DNA from: Mucilaginibacter sp. dw_454 | GTDB taxonomy: Bacteria > Bacteroidota > Bacteroidia > Sphingobacteriales > Sphingobacteriaceae | Assembly (NCBI RefSeq): GCF_018449775.1 | Contig: NZ_JAAVVB010000004.1 | Location: 310,001-374,000 of the forward strand | Direction: 5' to 3' | DNA: 64,000 bases | Shown: positions 46,308 to 54,560 of the stretch, piece after piece | Layout: each line of letters starts with the position of its first letter | Numbering within the stretch: position 1 is the stretch's first letter | Translations under genes and position numbers: made by a program | The notes under the pieces: generated by a model | What the model was told of the DNA's origin: nothing | What the model saw: only the letters and a program-made list of their open reading frames with translations | Database searches by the model: none

Positions 46308-46931
46308 TTATTTGTTGTGGTTTTCCTCTTTTAATTGTTGTAATATTTTTTTGGTCGATTCCAGGTCGGTATGCTGATAAGCACGGATACCCAGTTTCTG
46401 CGCGGCATTGACAAACATCATACGGTCGTCAAAATAAACGCACTGGTTGGGCTGCGCCTGCGCTATACCCATGGCTAGTTGCCAAATGCTTGGATCGGGT
46501 TTGCGTAATTTAACCTCGCATGATGATACAAACGCATCAAAAAACTCATGCAGCTTAAATTTCTTCACCCGGTAATCATTCAGCTCCTTACCCTCGTTAT
46601 TGATGGAAATAATGCGGAAACCGCAATCTTTTTTCCACTCTTTTAACCACTTTAAAGTGGGTAGCTCGACCGACTGCTGGTAAACAAACTCTTTAAAATC
46701 CTCGCGGGTAAAATCGCGCGGATGATTAAAGATAACGGTATCCAGGTATTCGTCAAGCGTTACGCTGCCAATTTCATATACGTTAAATATGAAAGTGTGC
46801 AGGGCATTTACTTCGGCATAATCCAGCCCGAATTTCTCGGCGGCCAGTTTACGCGACTCATGCCCCCAGCCATTGCTGAGCAAAATACCGCCAATATCAA
46901 AGAAAAGGATCTTAAGATTACTTGCTTCCAT
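46308..46931 (-). CDS. HAD-superfamily phosphatase-like protein within the pentose phosphate operon
   Basis: 207 residues. Motif I is LFFDIGG near 9-15; the second Asp of the usual DxD is Gly, as in YihX-like members. Motif II is the Ser of RIISINNE, motif III is KLRKPDPSIW, and motif IV is VYFDDR. YihX of E. coli hydrolyses glucose-1-phosphate, so a sugar-phosphate phosphatase is plausible, but the substrate is unproven. It starts 12 bp after the transaldolase stop and ends one base before gnd, so it belongs to the operon. Its presence there is not standard. Confidence 0.82.
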   Translation of the reverse strand: MEASNLKILFFDIGGILLSNGWGHESRKLAAEKFGLDYAEVNALHTFIFNVYEIGSVTLDEYLDTVIFNHPRDFTREDFKEFVYQQSVELPTLKWLKEWKKDCGFRIISINNEGKELNDYRVKKFKLHEFFDAFVSSCEVKLRKPDPSIWQLAMGIAQAQPNQCVYFDDRMMFVNAAQKLGIRAYQHTDLESTKKILQQLKEENHNK

Positions 46932-46943
46932 GAATGGCCGAGA

Positions 46944-48035
46944 TTATTTGCCTTTGTTTTCTTCGATTGACGCCAATAGTTTTTCAAAAGGTTGATTGAA
47001 TTTCTCAATACCTTCGTCTTCTAACTGCTGGGTTAATTTATCGATATCGATACCGGCAGCTTTGATACGTTCTAATGCTTCAGTAGCTTTATCTAAGTCT
47101 AATTCTAAAGTATTGGCAGCAACACCATGATCGCGGAAAGCTACGATAGTTTCCAAAGGAACGGTATCAACAGTATCCGCACCTATTAAAGCCTCAACAT
47201 ATTTAGTGTCTTTAAATGCCGGATTTTTGCTGCTGGTACTTGCCCATAACAAACGTTGTGGTTTAGCGCCTTTGGCAGCTAATTTTTCCCAACGCTCGCC
47301 GCTGAATACACGTTTGTAAATTTCGTATGCTTTTTTGGCAGATGCGATAGCGATCTCGCCTTTCAAGTCTGATAAACCTTTTTCGTCCAAAATCGGATCG
47401 ATCAACACATCAATACGGCTCAGGAAGAAACTAGCTACTGAAGAGATATGTGCAATTTCATGACCTGCAGCTAAGTGATCTTCCAAACCGGCAATGTAAG
47501 CCAAAGCAACTTCTTCGTAACGTGGCAAGCCGAACAATAAAGTAACATTGATATTGATACCTTGAGCGATTGATTTGCGGATAGCATCTAAACCGGGTTG
47601 TGTACCAGGGATTTTGATCATTACGTTTTCGCGGTCAACTTGTTTCCAAAGCAATTTTGCTTGTTCGAAAGTTTCTGCACCTTTTAATGCCAAAAATGGA
47701 GATACTTCTAAACTTACATAACCATCGCCTTTAGCGCTTTCGTTATATAAGCCTTTAAACAGATCGCAAGCATCCTGAATATCTTTAATAGCTAAACCAA
47801 AGAAAATCTCTTCGTTAGTCTTATCGCCCTTTGAAAGTGATTTGATGTCAGCATCATACATGTCGCTGCTGCTGATAGCTTTTTCAAAAATTGCTGGGTT
47901 TGAGGTAACACCTCTGATACCGTCATCGTCAATCAAAGCTTTAAGCCTGCCATCGCCAATAAACTTGCGATCAATAAAATCAAGCCAAATGCTCTGACCA
48001 AAGCTGTGTATCTGTTTTACTTTATTAGTTTCCAT
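46944..48035 (-). CDS. tal: Transaldolase (long, actinobacterial/cyanobacterial-like form)
   Basis: 363 residues, the long monofunctional type. VTSNPAIFEKAI near 42 is the strand-1 motif. REKENVMIKIPGT-like sequence (VMIKIPGTQPGLDAI near 137) holds the Schiff-base Lys, and NINVTLLFGLPRYEEVALAYIAGLE is the next barrel strand. RLLWASTSSKNPAF is also conserved. It exchanges dihydroxyacetone units between sedoheptulose-7-P and glyceraldehyde-3-P in the non-oxidative branch. The gene follows rpiA with a 101-bp gap that could contain an internal promoter. Confidence 0.93.
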   Translation of the reverse strand: METNKVKQIHSFGQSIWLDFIDRKFIGDGRLKALIDDDGIRGVTSNPAIFEKAISSSDMYDADIKSLSKGDKTNEEIFFGLAIKDIQDACDLFKGLYNESAKGDGYVSLEVSPFLALKGAETFEQAKLLWKQVDRENVMIKIPGTQPGLDAIRKSIAQGININVTLLFGLPRYEEVALAYIAGLEDHLAAGHEIAHISSVASFFLSRIDVLIDPILDEKGLSDLKGEIAIASAKKAYEIYKRVFSGERWEKLAAKGAKPQRLLWASTSSKNPAFKDTKYVEALIGADTVDTVPLETIVAFRDHGVAANTLELDLDKATEALERIKAAGIDIDKLTQQLEDEGIEKFNQPFEKLLASIEENKGK

Positions 48036-48136
48036 TATACTTTGTTTTTAATATCTATTTATTAATTGTGAGTGGTTGTCTTTCTTTCGTCAATAAGTGT
48101 ACCATCAATAATCTATAATGTCATGCAACATTCCTA

Positions 48137-48847
48137 TTAAGAATTATTTGACGCTACTAAAACTTCTATATTATAATTTATAAACAGGCCGCTTTCAATC
48201 ACGCCTGTAATACTTTTAATTTTGCGTTCCATGTCCGTGTCGATCTCATCGAAATGGACATCAAGCAACAAGTTGTTATTTTCGGTAATTACCGGGCCAT
48301 CTTTGCCACCGGCTAACCGTAATATGATATTGGTCGCACCTAAGGCTTTAAGCTCTTTTTCTACGTGCAATAGCGCCTGTGGAAAAACCTCAACCGGCAC
48401 CGGAAATTTTGAACCCAGCTTATCTACAAGCTTAGTGTCGTCAACAATAATATAATTTACCGGGCTGCTGCTTATCAGTAATTTCTCTTTAAACAAAGCG
48501 CCACCGCGGCCTTTGATCAGGCTTTTGTTGGGGTCAACCTCGTCGGCGCCGTCAAAGCACCAATCGGGCTTATGCTCAAATAAACTGGTCAAAGGGATGC
48601 CCAGTTTGTCACAGAATAGCGAAATCTCTATCGAGGTAGGTATTGCTTTAATGTTCAGCTTTTCAGCTTTTATTTTTTCGGCTATAGCAAACAAGGTCAG
48701 ATAAACGGTACTGCCAGAGCCAACACCAATTACATCACCATCCTTTATTTTACTGACGATCTGATCAGCCACCTTTTGCTTGCCGGCAATATTCGAGATA
48801 GCGCCTGCCCAGCTTAGATTTGTGATGATGTCGCTATTCCAGTTCAT
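48137..48847 (-). CDS. rpiA: Ribose-5-phosphate isomerase A
   Basis: 236 residues. DVIGVGSGSTVYLTLFAIAEKI holds the GSGST phosphate loop. LTSLFEHKPDWCFDGADEVDPN contains the conserved DGADE acids, and KSLIKGRGGALFKEKLL the catalytic-site Lys and Arg-Gly-Gly. It interconverts ribulose-5-P and ribose-5-P. It begins 20 bp after the secreted unknown gene in the operon. Confidence 0.95.
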   Translation of the reverse strand: MNWNSDIITNLSWAGAISNIAGKQKVADQIVSKIKDGDVIGVGSGSTVYLTLFAIAEKIKAEKLNIKAIPTSIEISLFCDKLGIPLTSLFEHKPDWCFDGADEVDPNKSLIKGRGGALFKEKLLISSSPVNYIIVDDTKLVDKLGSKFPVPVEVFPQALLHVEKELKALGATNIILRLAGGKDGPVITENNNLLLDVHFDEIDTDMERKIKSITGVIESGLFINYNIEVLVASNNS

Positions 48848-48867
48848 TTCGTGATAGATGTGAGCAA

Positions 48868-49461
48868 TTAATGTTTTTTTGCAACTTCAGCCTTAACATC
48901 TTTATTGTAGGATGCGATCATACTTAAAAGATTACTTTTTTTATCGTACCAAAAATTAAGAAATTTCCATTGTCCGTTCACTTTTGCAAGTTCCACAACT
49001 ATTGCCAATTGTCCTTTTAATACTTCTGATCTTGGCTTGTTTTCCAAGTCGCCATGAACATCTACAAAAAAGTCACCAGCTGATTGCGTTGTTTTCCCCG
49101 CCACGTATTGAAAACCATTGTCCTGAGCTGCTAAAAATGGGTCCATATCAATTCCCATAACATCTTCCGCTCCTTTAGGAGCGGGCTTATTATAATAGTC
49201 AAACAGAACGCTATAAAGCTTTGCGTCAAAACAATCTTTTTGTTTCACCAATGCGACTTTTTCCGATGGCACTTGGTTCCTTTTTCCGGGCACATATTGG
49301 TTGTAAAGCGGAACATACCAATCATAAAATTTCTGAACAAACGCTTTAGCCTCAGCTTTATCACTAGGTTGAGCCTGCGCCTTCAAACCCGAAAGCGTAA
49401 CCATACCAAGTATGATCACGCTAAGGATTGGAAAGTATATGTTCTTAATTTTAAGATCCAT
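48868..49461 (-). CDS. Secreted protein of unknown function (DUF3828-like) within the operon
   Basis: 197 residues with a signal peptide ending near LKAQAQ (about residue 31). The mature part begins DKAEAKAFVQKFYDWYVPLYNQ, and a later region reads KGQLAIVVELAKVNGQWKFLNFWYD. This resembles DUF3828 and NTF2-like secreted proteins, but I hold that tentatively. It is exported while its operon neighbours are cytoplasmic, so it may be a hitchhiker or an unrelated inserted gene. It lies 80 bp from tkt with a hairpin in the gap and 20 bp before rpiA. Confidence 0.65.
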   Translation of the reverse strand: MDLKIKNIYFPILSVIILGMVTLSGLKAQAQPSDKAEAKAFVQKFYDWYVPLYNQYVPGKRNQVPSEKVALVKQKDCFDAKLYSVLFDYYNKPAPKGAEDVMGIDMDPFLAAQDNGFQYVAGKTTQSAGDFFVDVHGDLENKPRSEVLKGQLAIVVELAKVNGQWKFLNFWYDKKSNLLSMIASYNKDVKAEVAKKH

Positions 49462-49491
49462 TGATATAGGTTGTGATAAGAGGTTATTTTA

Positions 49492-49529
49492 AGATGTGAG
49501 ACAGAAAAAAGTTCTCCAATCTCACATCT
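49492..49529. repeat. Hairpin downstream of tkt
   Basis: AGATGTGAGA at 49492-49501 and TCTCACATCT at 49520-49529 form a perfect 10-bp stem between tkt and the secreted protein gene. There is no T-tract, so it may slow rather than end transcription, or protect mRNA. Confidence 0.55.
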
Positions 49530-49541
49530 CAATACTCAAAT

Positions 49542-51551
49542 CTATTTCAAAAGCGCTTTCGCTTTTTTAACTACGTTGTCAACCGTAAAGCCGAAGTATT
49601 TGTACAATTCTTCTGCCGGTGCCGATTCGCCAAATGTGGTCATACATAAAGTATCACCTTCGTCGGTAACATATTTATGCCAACCCAGCGGAGAAGCCAT
49701 TTCAACAGCTAAACGTTTTTTAATTGCTTTAGGCAATACTTTCTCTTTGTAAGCTTCGTCTTGTTTTTCAAACAATTCCCAAGATGGCATACTTACCACA
49801 CGTGCAGCAATACCTTCTTCTTTCAATTTAGCCTGGGCATCCATGATCAAAGCAACTTCAGACCCTGTCGCTATCAAGATAACTTCGGGAGTTTTGTCAG
49901 AGTCTGACAAAATGTAAGCGCCTTGCTCTAACTGGCTTGCTTTACCATATTTATCCTGATCAAGGATAGGTAAACCCTGACGGGTAAATATTAATACGGT
50001 TGGGCCACCTTTTTTCTCGATAGCTACGCGCCATGCATGTGCAGTTTCGTTTGCATCAGCCGGGCGGATAACGGTGATATTAGGGATAGAGCGTAAAGAA
50101 ATTAATTGCTCAACCGGTTGGTGAGTTGTACCATCCTCGCCTAAACCAATACTATCGTGCGTATAAACAAAGATCGGGCTTATTTTCATAATCGCCGCCA
50201 AACGGATCGGCGGGCGCATGTATTCTGAGAACATCAGGAACGTTGCGCCAAAAGGTTTGATACCCTTTGTTAAAGCCATACCGTTTAAGGCAGAACCCAT
50301 TGCATGCTCACGAATACCGAAGTGGAAGTTACGTCCATTACGGTTTTCTGAAGTAAATGAATCGTACTCTTTCAGGTTAGTTTCTGTTGATGGAGCCAAA
50401 TCCGCAGCGCCGCCAATTAAATGTGGGAAGCTGCTTGCAATTGCGTTCAACACTTTACCAGATGCCTGGCGCGTTGCCATTTTAGGGTCAGAACCTTTAA
50501 AAGTTGGAATTTTATCTAACCAGCCTTTTGGTAATTCGTCTGCAACTGCAGCTTTATATTCGGCAGCCAGTTCAGGGAATTTCTCTGCGTATTGCGCAAA
50601 TAGCTCATTCCATTTTTTCTCGTAGTCAATACCTCGTGCACCAATTTCATGGTAGTATTTCTCTACTTTTTCAGGGATATAGAATGATTTATCCTCATCA
50701 AAGCCAAAGAATTTTTTAACCAGTTTAATTTCATCAGCACCAAGTGGAGATCCGTGCGAACCTGCAGTACCTGATTTATTAGGGCTACCGTAAGCGATTA
50801 ATGAACGCACACGGATCAACGATGGTTTTTGAGTTTCAGACTTAGCATTAACTAAAGCTTGATGTAAAGCATGGATATCGTTAGCATCGTCTACAGATTG
50901 CACGTGCCAGCCATAAGCTCTAAAACGCTCGTCAACATTCTCGTTGAAGGCTATATCAGTACTACCTTCAATAGAGATCTTGTTGTCATCATATACATAA
51001 ATGATGTTGCCTAACTCCAGGTGACCCGCTAATGAAGCAGCCTCAGAAGTTACGCCTTCCATCATATCACCATCGCTACAAATAGCGTAGATGTGATAGT
51101 TAAATAAATCGAAACCTGGTTTATTATAATAACCGGCTAAGTGTTTTTGTGCAATGGCAAAACCAACACCATTAGCGAAACCCTGGCCCAGAGGACCAGT
51201 AGTAACATCAACACCCGGAGCCAAACCGTACTCAGGGTGACCTGCGGTTTTGCTGTGCAGCTGGCGAAAGTTTTTGATATCCTCTAAAGAAAGATCATAA
51301 CCTAAAAGGTGTAAGAAACTGTATTGTAAAATACAAGCGTGACCTGCAGACAAGATAAATCTGTCGCGGTTAGCCCAGCTAGGGTTCTTTGGGTTAAAGT
51401 TGATAAAATCCTTCCAAAGCACGTGGCCTACCGGTGCAAGAGCCATAGCGGTACCCGGGTGGCCCGAGTTAGCTTTTTGTACAGCATCTGCCGACAAAAT
51501 TCTTACCGTGTCAATTGCTAATTCTTCAATGTTTTTACTATTTGAATCCAT
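49542..51551 (-). CDS. tkt: Transketolase
   Basis: 669 residues, full length. VQKANSGHPGTAMALAPVGHVLW is the N-terminal substrate/TPP region, and ICSDGDMMEGVTSEAASLAGHL is the thiamine diphosphate motif. GGSADLAPST-like sequence is present as GGAADLAPSTETNLK, and FGIREHAMGSALNGMALTKG is the pyrimidine-domain motif with the Glu that activates the cofactor. It moves two-carbon units between pentose and triose/tetrose phosphates. Second in the operon, 32 bp after the ROK kinase. Confidence 0.97.
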   Translation of the reverse strand: MDSNSKNIEELAIDTVRILSADAVQKANSGHPGTAMALAPVGHVLWKDFINFNPKNPSWANRDRFILSAGHACILQYSFLHLLGYDLSLEDIKNFRQLHSKTAGHPEYGLAPGVDVTTGPLGQGFANGVGFAIAQKHLAGYYNKPGFDLFNYHIYAICSDGDMMEGVTSEAASLAGHLELGNIIYVYDDNKISIEGSTDIAFNENVDERFRAYGWHVQSVDDANDIHALHQALVNAKSETQKPSLIRVRSLIAYGSPNKSGTAGSHGSPLGADEIKLVKKFFGFDEDKSFYIPEKVEKYYHEIGARGIDYEKKWNELFAQYAEKFPELAAEYKAAVADELPKGWLDKIPTFKGSDPKMATRQASGKVLNAIASSFPHLIGGAADLAPSTETNLKEYDSFTSENRNGRNFHFGIREHAMGSALNGMALTKGIKPFGATFLMFSEYMRPPIRLAAIMKISPIFVYTHDSIGLGEDGTTHQPVEQLISLRSIPNITVIRPADANETAHAWRVAIEKKGGPTVLIFTRQGLPILDQDKYGKASQLEQGAYILSDSDKTPEVILIATGSEVALIMDAQAKLKEEGIAARVVSMPSWELFEKQDEAYKEKVLPKAIKKRLAVEMASPLGWHKYVTDEGDTLCMTTFGESAPAEELYKYFGFTVDNVVKKAKALLK

Positions 51552-51583
51552 TTTCCTCTTTTTTTATGAATGTTTAGATGATA

Positions 51584-52339
51584 TTACTTTTTTATTGTTG
51601 ATGACGGCATAACCGGAGTAGGTTCAAGCTCTGTAGACCATAGCCTTGCCCCACCTTTTATACCATCTTGATTAGTTACTATTTTTACGTTTTTATCCAG
51701 TTTAAAAGTCAGTTCGCGTGCGTTGCCGCCACCTATATACAAATAGTCGTAATTGAATAGTGTTTTTAAAACTTTCAAAACTTTCTCCATTCGTTCGTTC
51801 CATTTCTTTTTACCTTCCAGATCAAAGGCTTTATCACCAATATAAGCGTCGTAGCTATTATGGCGGGTAATTGGGCTTTGGCCAATCTCAAGATGTGGCA
51901 ATAGTTTACCGTCTAATAATACGGCGGTTCCAAACCCGGTGCCTAAGGTAAGCACCAATTCAAGGCCCTTGCCGCTTACAACGCCCAGACCTTGCATGTC
52001 TGCGTCGTTTACCACACGTGCGGGGCAGCCTAATTCTTCTTCCAGTTTTTTACCCAGGTTAAAGTTGGCCCAGGCGGCATTATCTAAATTAGGCGCTGTT
52101 TTAACAATACTGTCGCGTACGTAACCCGGAAACCCAACAGAAATTTTGTTGTAGTCTTTAAGCCCTTTAACCAGTTTTTTTATAGCCTTAACTATGTTAT
52201 CAGGGTTAGCGGGTTGTGGGGTCTCCACTTTGCTGTATTCTACTAATAGTGCGCCATCCTTATCCAGGATAGTAGCCTTGATGTGTGATCCGCCTATGTC
52301 GATAGAAAGAACTTTTAGCTGTGGAGTTGTATTGCTCAT
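51584..52339 (-). CDS. ppgK: ROK kinase, polyphosphate-glucokinase-like
   Basis: 251 residues from ATG 52339; an upstream ATG at 52399 would add 20 unlike residues. KVLSIDIGGSHIKATILD is the ATP/polyP-binding loop, RVVNDADMQGLGVVSG the ROK Asn-Asp-Ala-Asp motif, and LTLGTGFGTAVLLDGKLLPHLEIG the adenosine-loop region. Several motifs match mycobacterial PPGK (ETPQPA, VGFPGYV, VKTAPNLDNAAW). Such enzymes phosphorylate glucose with polyphosphate and often ATP. As first gene before tkt...zwf it would supply glucose-6-phosphate. Phosphoryl donor is inferred. Confidence 0.85.
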   Translation of the reverse strand: MSNTTPQLKVLSIDIGGSHIKATILDKDGALLVEYSKVETPQPANPDNIVKAIKKLVKGLKDYNKISVGFPGYVRDSIVKTAPNLDNAAWANFNLGKKLEEELGCPARVVNDADMQGLGVVSGKGLELVLTLGTGFGTAVLLDGKLLPHLEIGQSPITRHNSYDAYIGDKAFDLEGKKKWNERMEKVLKVLKTLFNYDYLYIGGGNARELTFKLDKNVKIVTNQDGIKGGARLWSTELEPTPVMPSSTIKK

Positions 52340-52354
52340 GATAGTTGTGGTGGG

Positions 52355-52387
52355 CAAAAGTAATATGTATTTTGAAATATATAACAA
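52355..52387 (-). promoter_or_regulatory. Putative promoter of the pentose phosphate operon
   Basis: On the minus strand a TTG (plus bases 52385-52387) and TACTTTTG (52362 to 52355) are 22 bases apart, matching the -33/-7 Bacteroidota pattern. The -7 element ends about 15 bases before the ATG at 52339, implying a leader under 10 bases. Confidence 0.5.
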
Positions 52388-52399
52388 TCTTTTGGTCAA

Positions 52400-52873
52400 T
52401 ATATAAGGCTATCAAACAGATAATCGGCAGAAATAGTAGAGTAAGCCATGTTTCTGCACTAAAATTGAGCCTTTTATAGTGTTAAACGGACACTAAAAAC
52501 GTAAACATTTGTTTAAAACATGTTAAATCAGAGAGAAATTTACAAATATCTGCCAATTATAACTGAAATGTTAATAACCAGACAGGTGATCTCGCCGCCC
52601 CCAATAATGCAATCTATGACAGAATAGTTTCTTGTATATACCAGTTGCTATTTTCTATGATAAAATTGTTACGTTCTATTACTGTATTTTTTTTAGTTAT
52701 TCGTATTTAATTTATAATTTCAACTTTTGTATGGTTGTTATTAATAAACACCGAACAAAAACCAAATTGAGCGCCGCAACCCATCTTAAATATTTTTCTT
52801 GAACAAAGCCCGGTTGCCTAAGATTTTGAACAACATTTAACAAACAATACATTCCAACATTAAAACTAATAAC
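52400..52873. other. Divergent intergenic region before Gfo/Idh/MocA gene
   Basis: About 470 AT-rich bases without a gene. The right half must contain the promoter of the gene at 52874, but no exact TAnnTTTG was seen there. No repeat, riboswitch or RNA gene was recognised. Confidence 0.5.
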
Positions 52874-54382
52874 ATGAAAGAAAAGGAAGAAAAGGGAAGC
52901 GGTACTTCACGTAGAGATTTCGTGAAACAAAGCTCTCTTGCTGCTGCCGGCTTTACTATTGTGCCTCGCTTTGTGCTGGGTAAAGGCTTCAGGGCACCGA
53001 GTGATACCTTGTATTACGCCAGCGTAGGTTTGGGCGGTAAAGGTACCAGCGATAATGATGCATTTGTAGCAAGCGGTAAAGCTAAACCTGCATTTTTATG
53101 CGACGTTGACCAGGATTATGCGGCACACGTATTTAATAAATATCCTGACGCTAAGAAATATGTGGATTGGAGAGAAATGTTTGACAAAGAACATAAAAAC
53201 TTTGACGCAGTGCATTGCGCTACGCCGGATCATACCCACGCTGTAGTTGCTACAGCTGCCATGTCATTAAAAAAACACGTTTATGTACAAAAACCTATGG
53301 CTCACGACGTGTACGAAGCACGTATGATGGCTAACATGGGTAAAAAATATAAAGTACAAACCCAAATGGGTAACCAGGGTTCATCATCAGATGGTGTACG
53401 CCAGATGATGGAATGGTACGATGCAGGCCTGATTGGCGATGTTACTGAAGTTTGGTGCTGGACAGACCGCCCTGTATGGCCTCAAGGTGCCCATGGTGCT
53501 AACACACCGGGCGGCTTGCGTTGGCCAAAAGAAACAAGTACCCCGCCAAGCACCCTTAACTGGGATTTATGGCAAGGCACTGCTAAAGCCAGACCATATC
53601 CAATTGGAACAGACCAACCAGGTGGCGTAAAAGTACTGCCATTTAACTGGAGAGGCTGGTGGGATTTTGGTACTGGTGTATTGGGCGATATGGGTGCACA
53701 CATTCTGCACGGCCCAATGAAAGTATTAGGTCTTAAATATGTTGAGAAAGTATCAACCAGTATTGGTCAGGGCGGATCATTAGAAACCGGCCCGGCTTCC
53801 AGCTTTACTACCATGACTTTCCCTAAAACTGACAAAACCAGTGGACCGGTTAAAGTACATTGGTTAGATGGCGGCATGATCCCTCCTCGTCCTGAAGAAT
53901 TAGATCCGTCTGAGCATTGGGGTGAAGGTGACGGCGGTATGCTGTTTATTGGTACCAAAGGTAAAATGACTGCAGGTTGCTACGCATCGCGCGCTCGTTT
54001 ATTACCGGTATCAAGAATGGACGATCTGAACGTTCCTGAGAAATTTGCCCGTGTTAAAAACGGCACCGAAGGTCACTACGCTCAGTGGGTTGAGTCTTGC
54101 TTGGCAGGTTACGGTAATATGCAAACCAGCTCTCCGTTTGAAGAAGCTGCTTTATTAACCGAAGCTATGTTAATGTGTAATTTAGCTATCAGAGGTGTAA
54201 ACTTAACCACCAGCAAAGAAGTAACAGGCAGAGATGGCAACAAACACATGCGTAACTCAAACCCTGCGGCTTATATTGATCTGATTTACGATGCAGCTAA
54301 CCTTAAAATTACTAACGTTGACGAGGTTAACCAATTTGTAAAACGCGATTACAGAGATCCATGGAAATTGAGCGGTATTTAA
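52874..54382 (+). CDS. Tat-exported Gfo/Idh/MocA-family oxidoreductase
   Basis: 502 residues. SRRDFVKQSSLAAAGFTIVP near 12-31 is a twin-arginine signal, so it is folded with its nucleotide cofactor before export. The Rossmann start is YASVGLGGKGTSDN, followed by FDAVHCATPDHTHAVVATAAMSLKKHVYVQKPMAHDVYEARMM; the family EKP motif is QKP here. The C-terminal part has the expected GDMGAHILHGPMKVL and WLDGGMIPPRPEEL. These enzymes oxidise or reduce sugars or inositols with NAD(P). Such exported types often act on 3-keto or modified glycosides with DUF1080 partners. Monocistronic, with a terminator. Confidence 0.9.
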   Translation: MKEKEEKGSGTSRRDFVKQSSLAAAGFTIVPRFVLGKGFRAPSDTLYYASVGLGGKGTSDNDAFVASGKAKPAFLCDVDQDYAAHVFNKYPDAKKYVDWREMFDKEHKNFDAVHCATPDHTHAVVATAAMSLKKHVYVQKPMAHDVYEARMMANMGKKYKVQTQMGNQGSSSDGVRQMMEWYDAGLIGDVTEVWCWTDRPVWPQGAHGANTPGGLRWPKETSTPPSTLNWDLWQGTAKARPYPIGTDQPGGVKVLPFNWRGWWDFGTGVLGDMGAHILHGPMKVLGLKYVEKVSTSIGQGGSLETGPASSFTTMTFPKTDKTSGPVKVHWLDGGMIPPRPEELDPSEHWGEGDGGMLFIGTKGKMTAGCYASRARLLPVSRMDDLNVPEKFARVKNGTEGHYAQWVESCLAGYGNMQTSSPFEEAALLTEAMLMCNLAIRGVNLTTSKEVTGRDGNKHMRNSNPAAYIDLIYDAANLKITNVDEVNQFVKRDYRDPWKLSGI

Positions 54383-54404
54383 TATAACCGTATAACCATA
54401 TTAA

Positions 54405-54437
54405 AAGGAGGCGCCCTAAAGGTTGCCTCCTTTTTTG
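54405..54437 (+). terminator. Rho-independent terminator
   Basis: Stem AAAGGAGGC / GCCTCCTTT with a short loop (GCCCTAAAGGTT) and a T run, directly after the Gfo/Idh/MocA gene. Confidence 0.9.
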
Positions 54438-54485
54438 TTTTATACTAAATTGCGCCATGATACCAAGTACTAAAAAGACACTACT

Positions 54486-54560
54486 GTCATTGCGAGCGAA
54501 GCGCGGCAATCGCGAACTTTGCGTCCTTGCGATTGCTTCGTTGTCCCTCCTCGCAATGAC
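54486..54560. repeat. Palindromic repeat overlapping the GH35 5' end
   Basis: Arms GTCATTGCGAGCGAAGCGCG...CGCGA and TTGCGATTGC...CTCCTCGCAATGAC. The last bases supply the ATG at 54556 of the GH35 gene. Read through, it would encode SLRAKRGNR, the familiar translation of this repeat. Confidence 0.9.

Noticed and set aside
54457..54555. Extra N-terminal 33 residues of GH35
   Set aside because: They come from translating a palindromic repeat, and the signal peptide begins at 54556.
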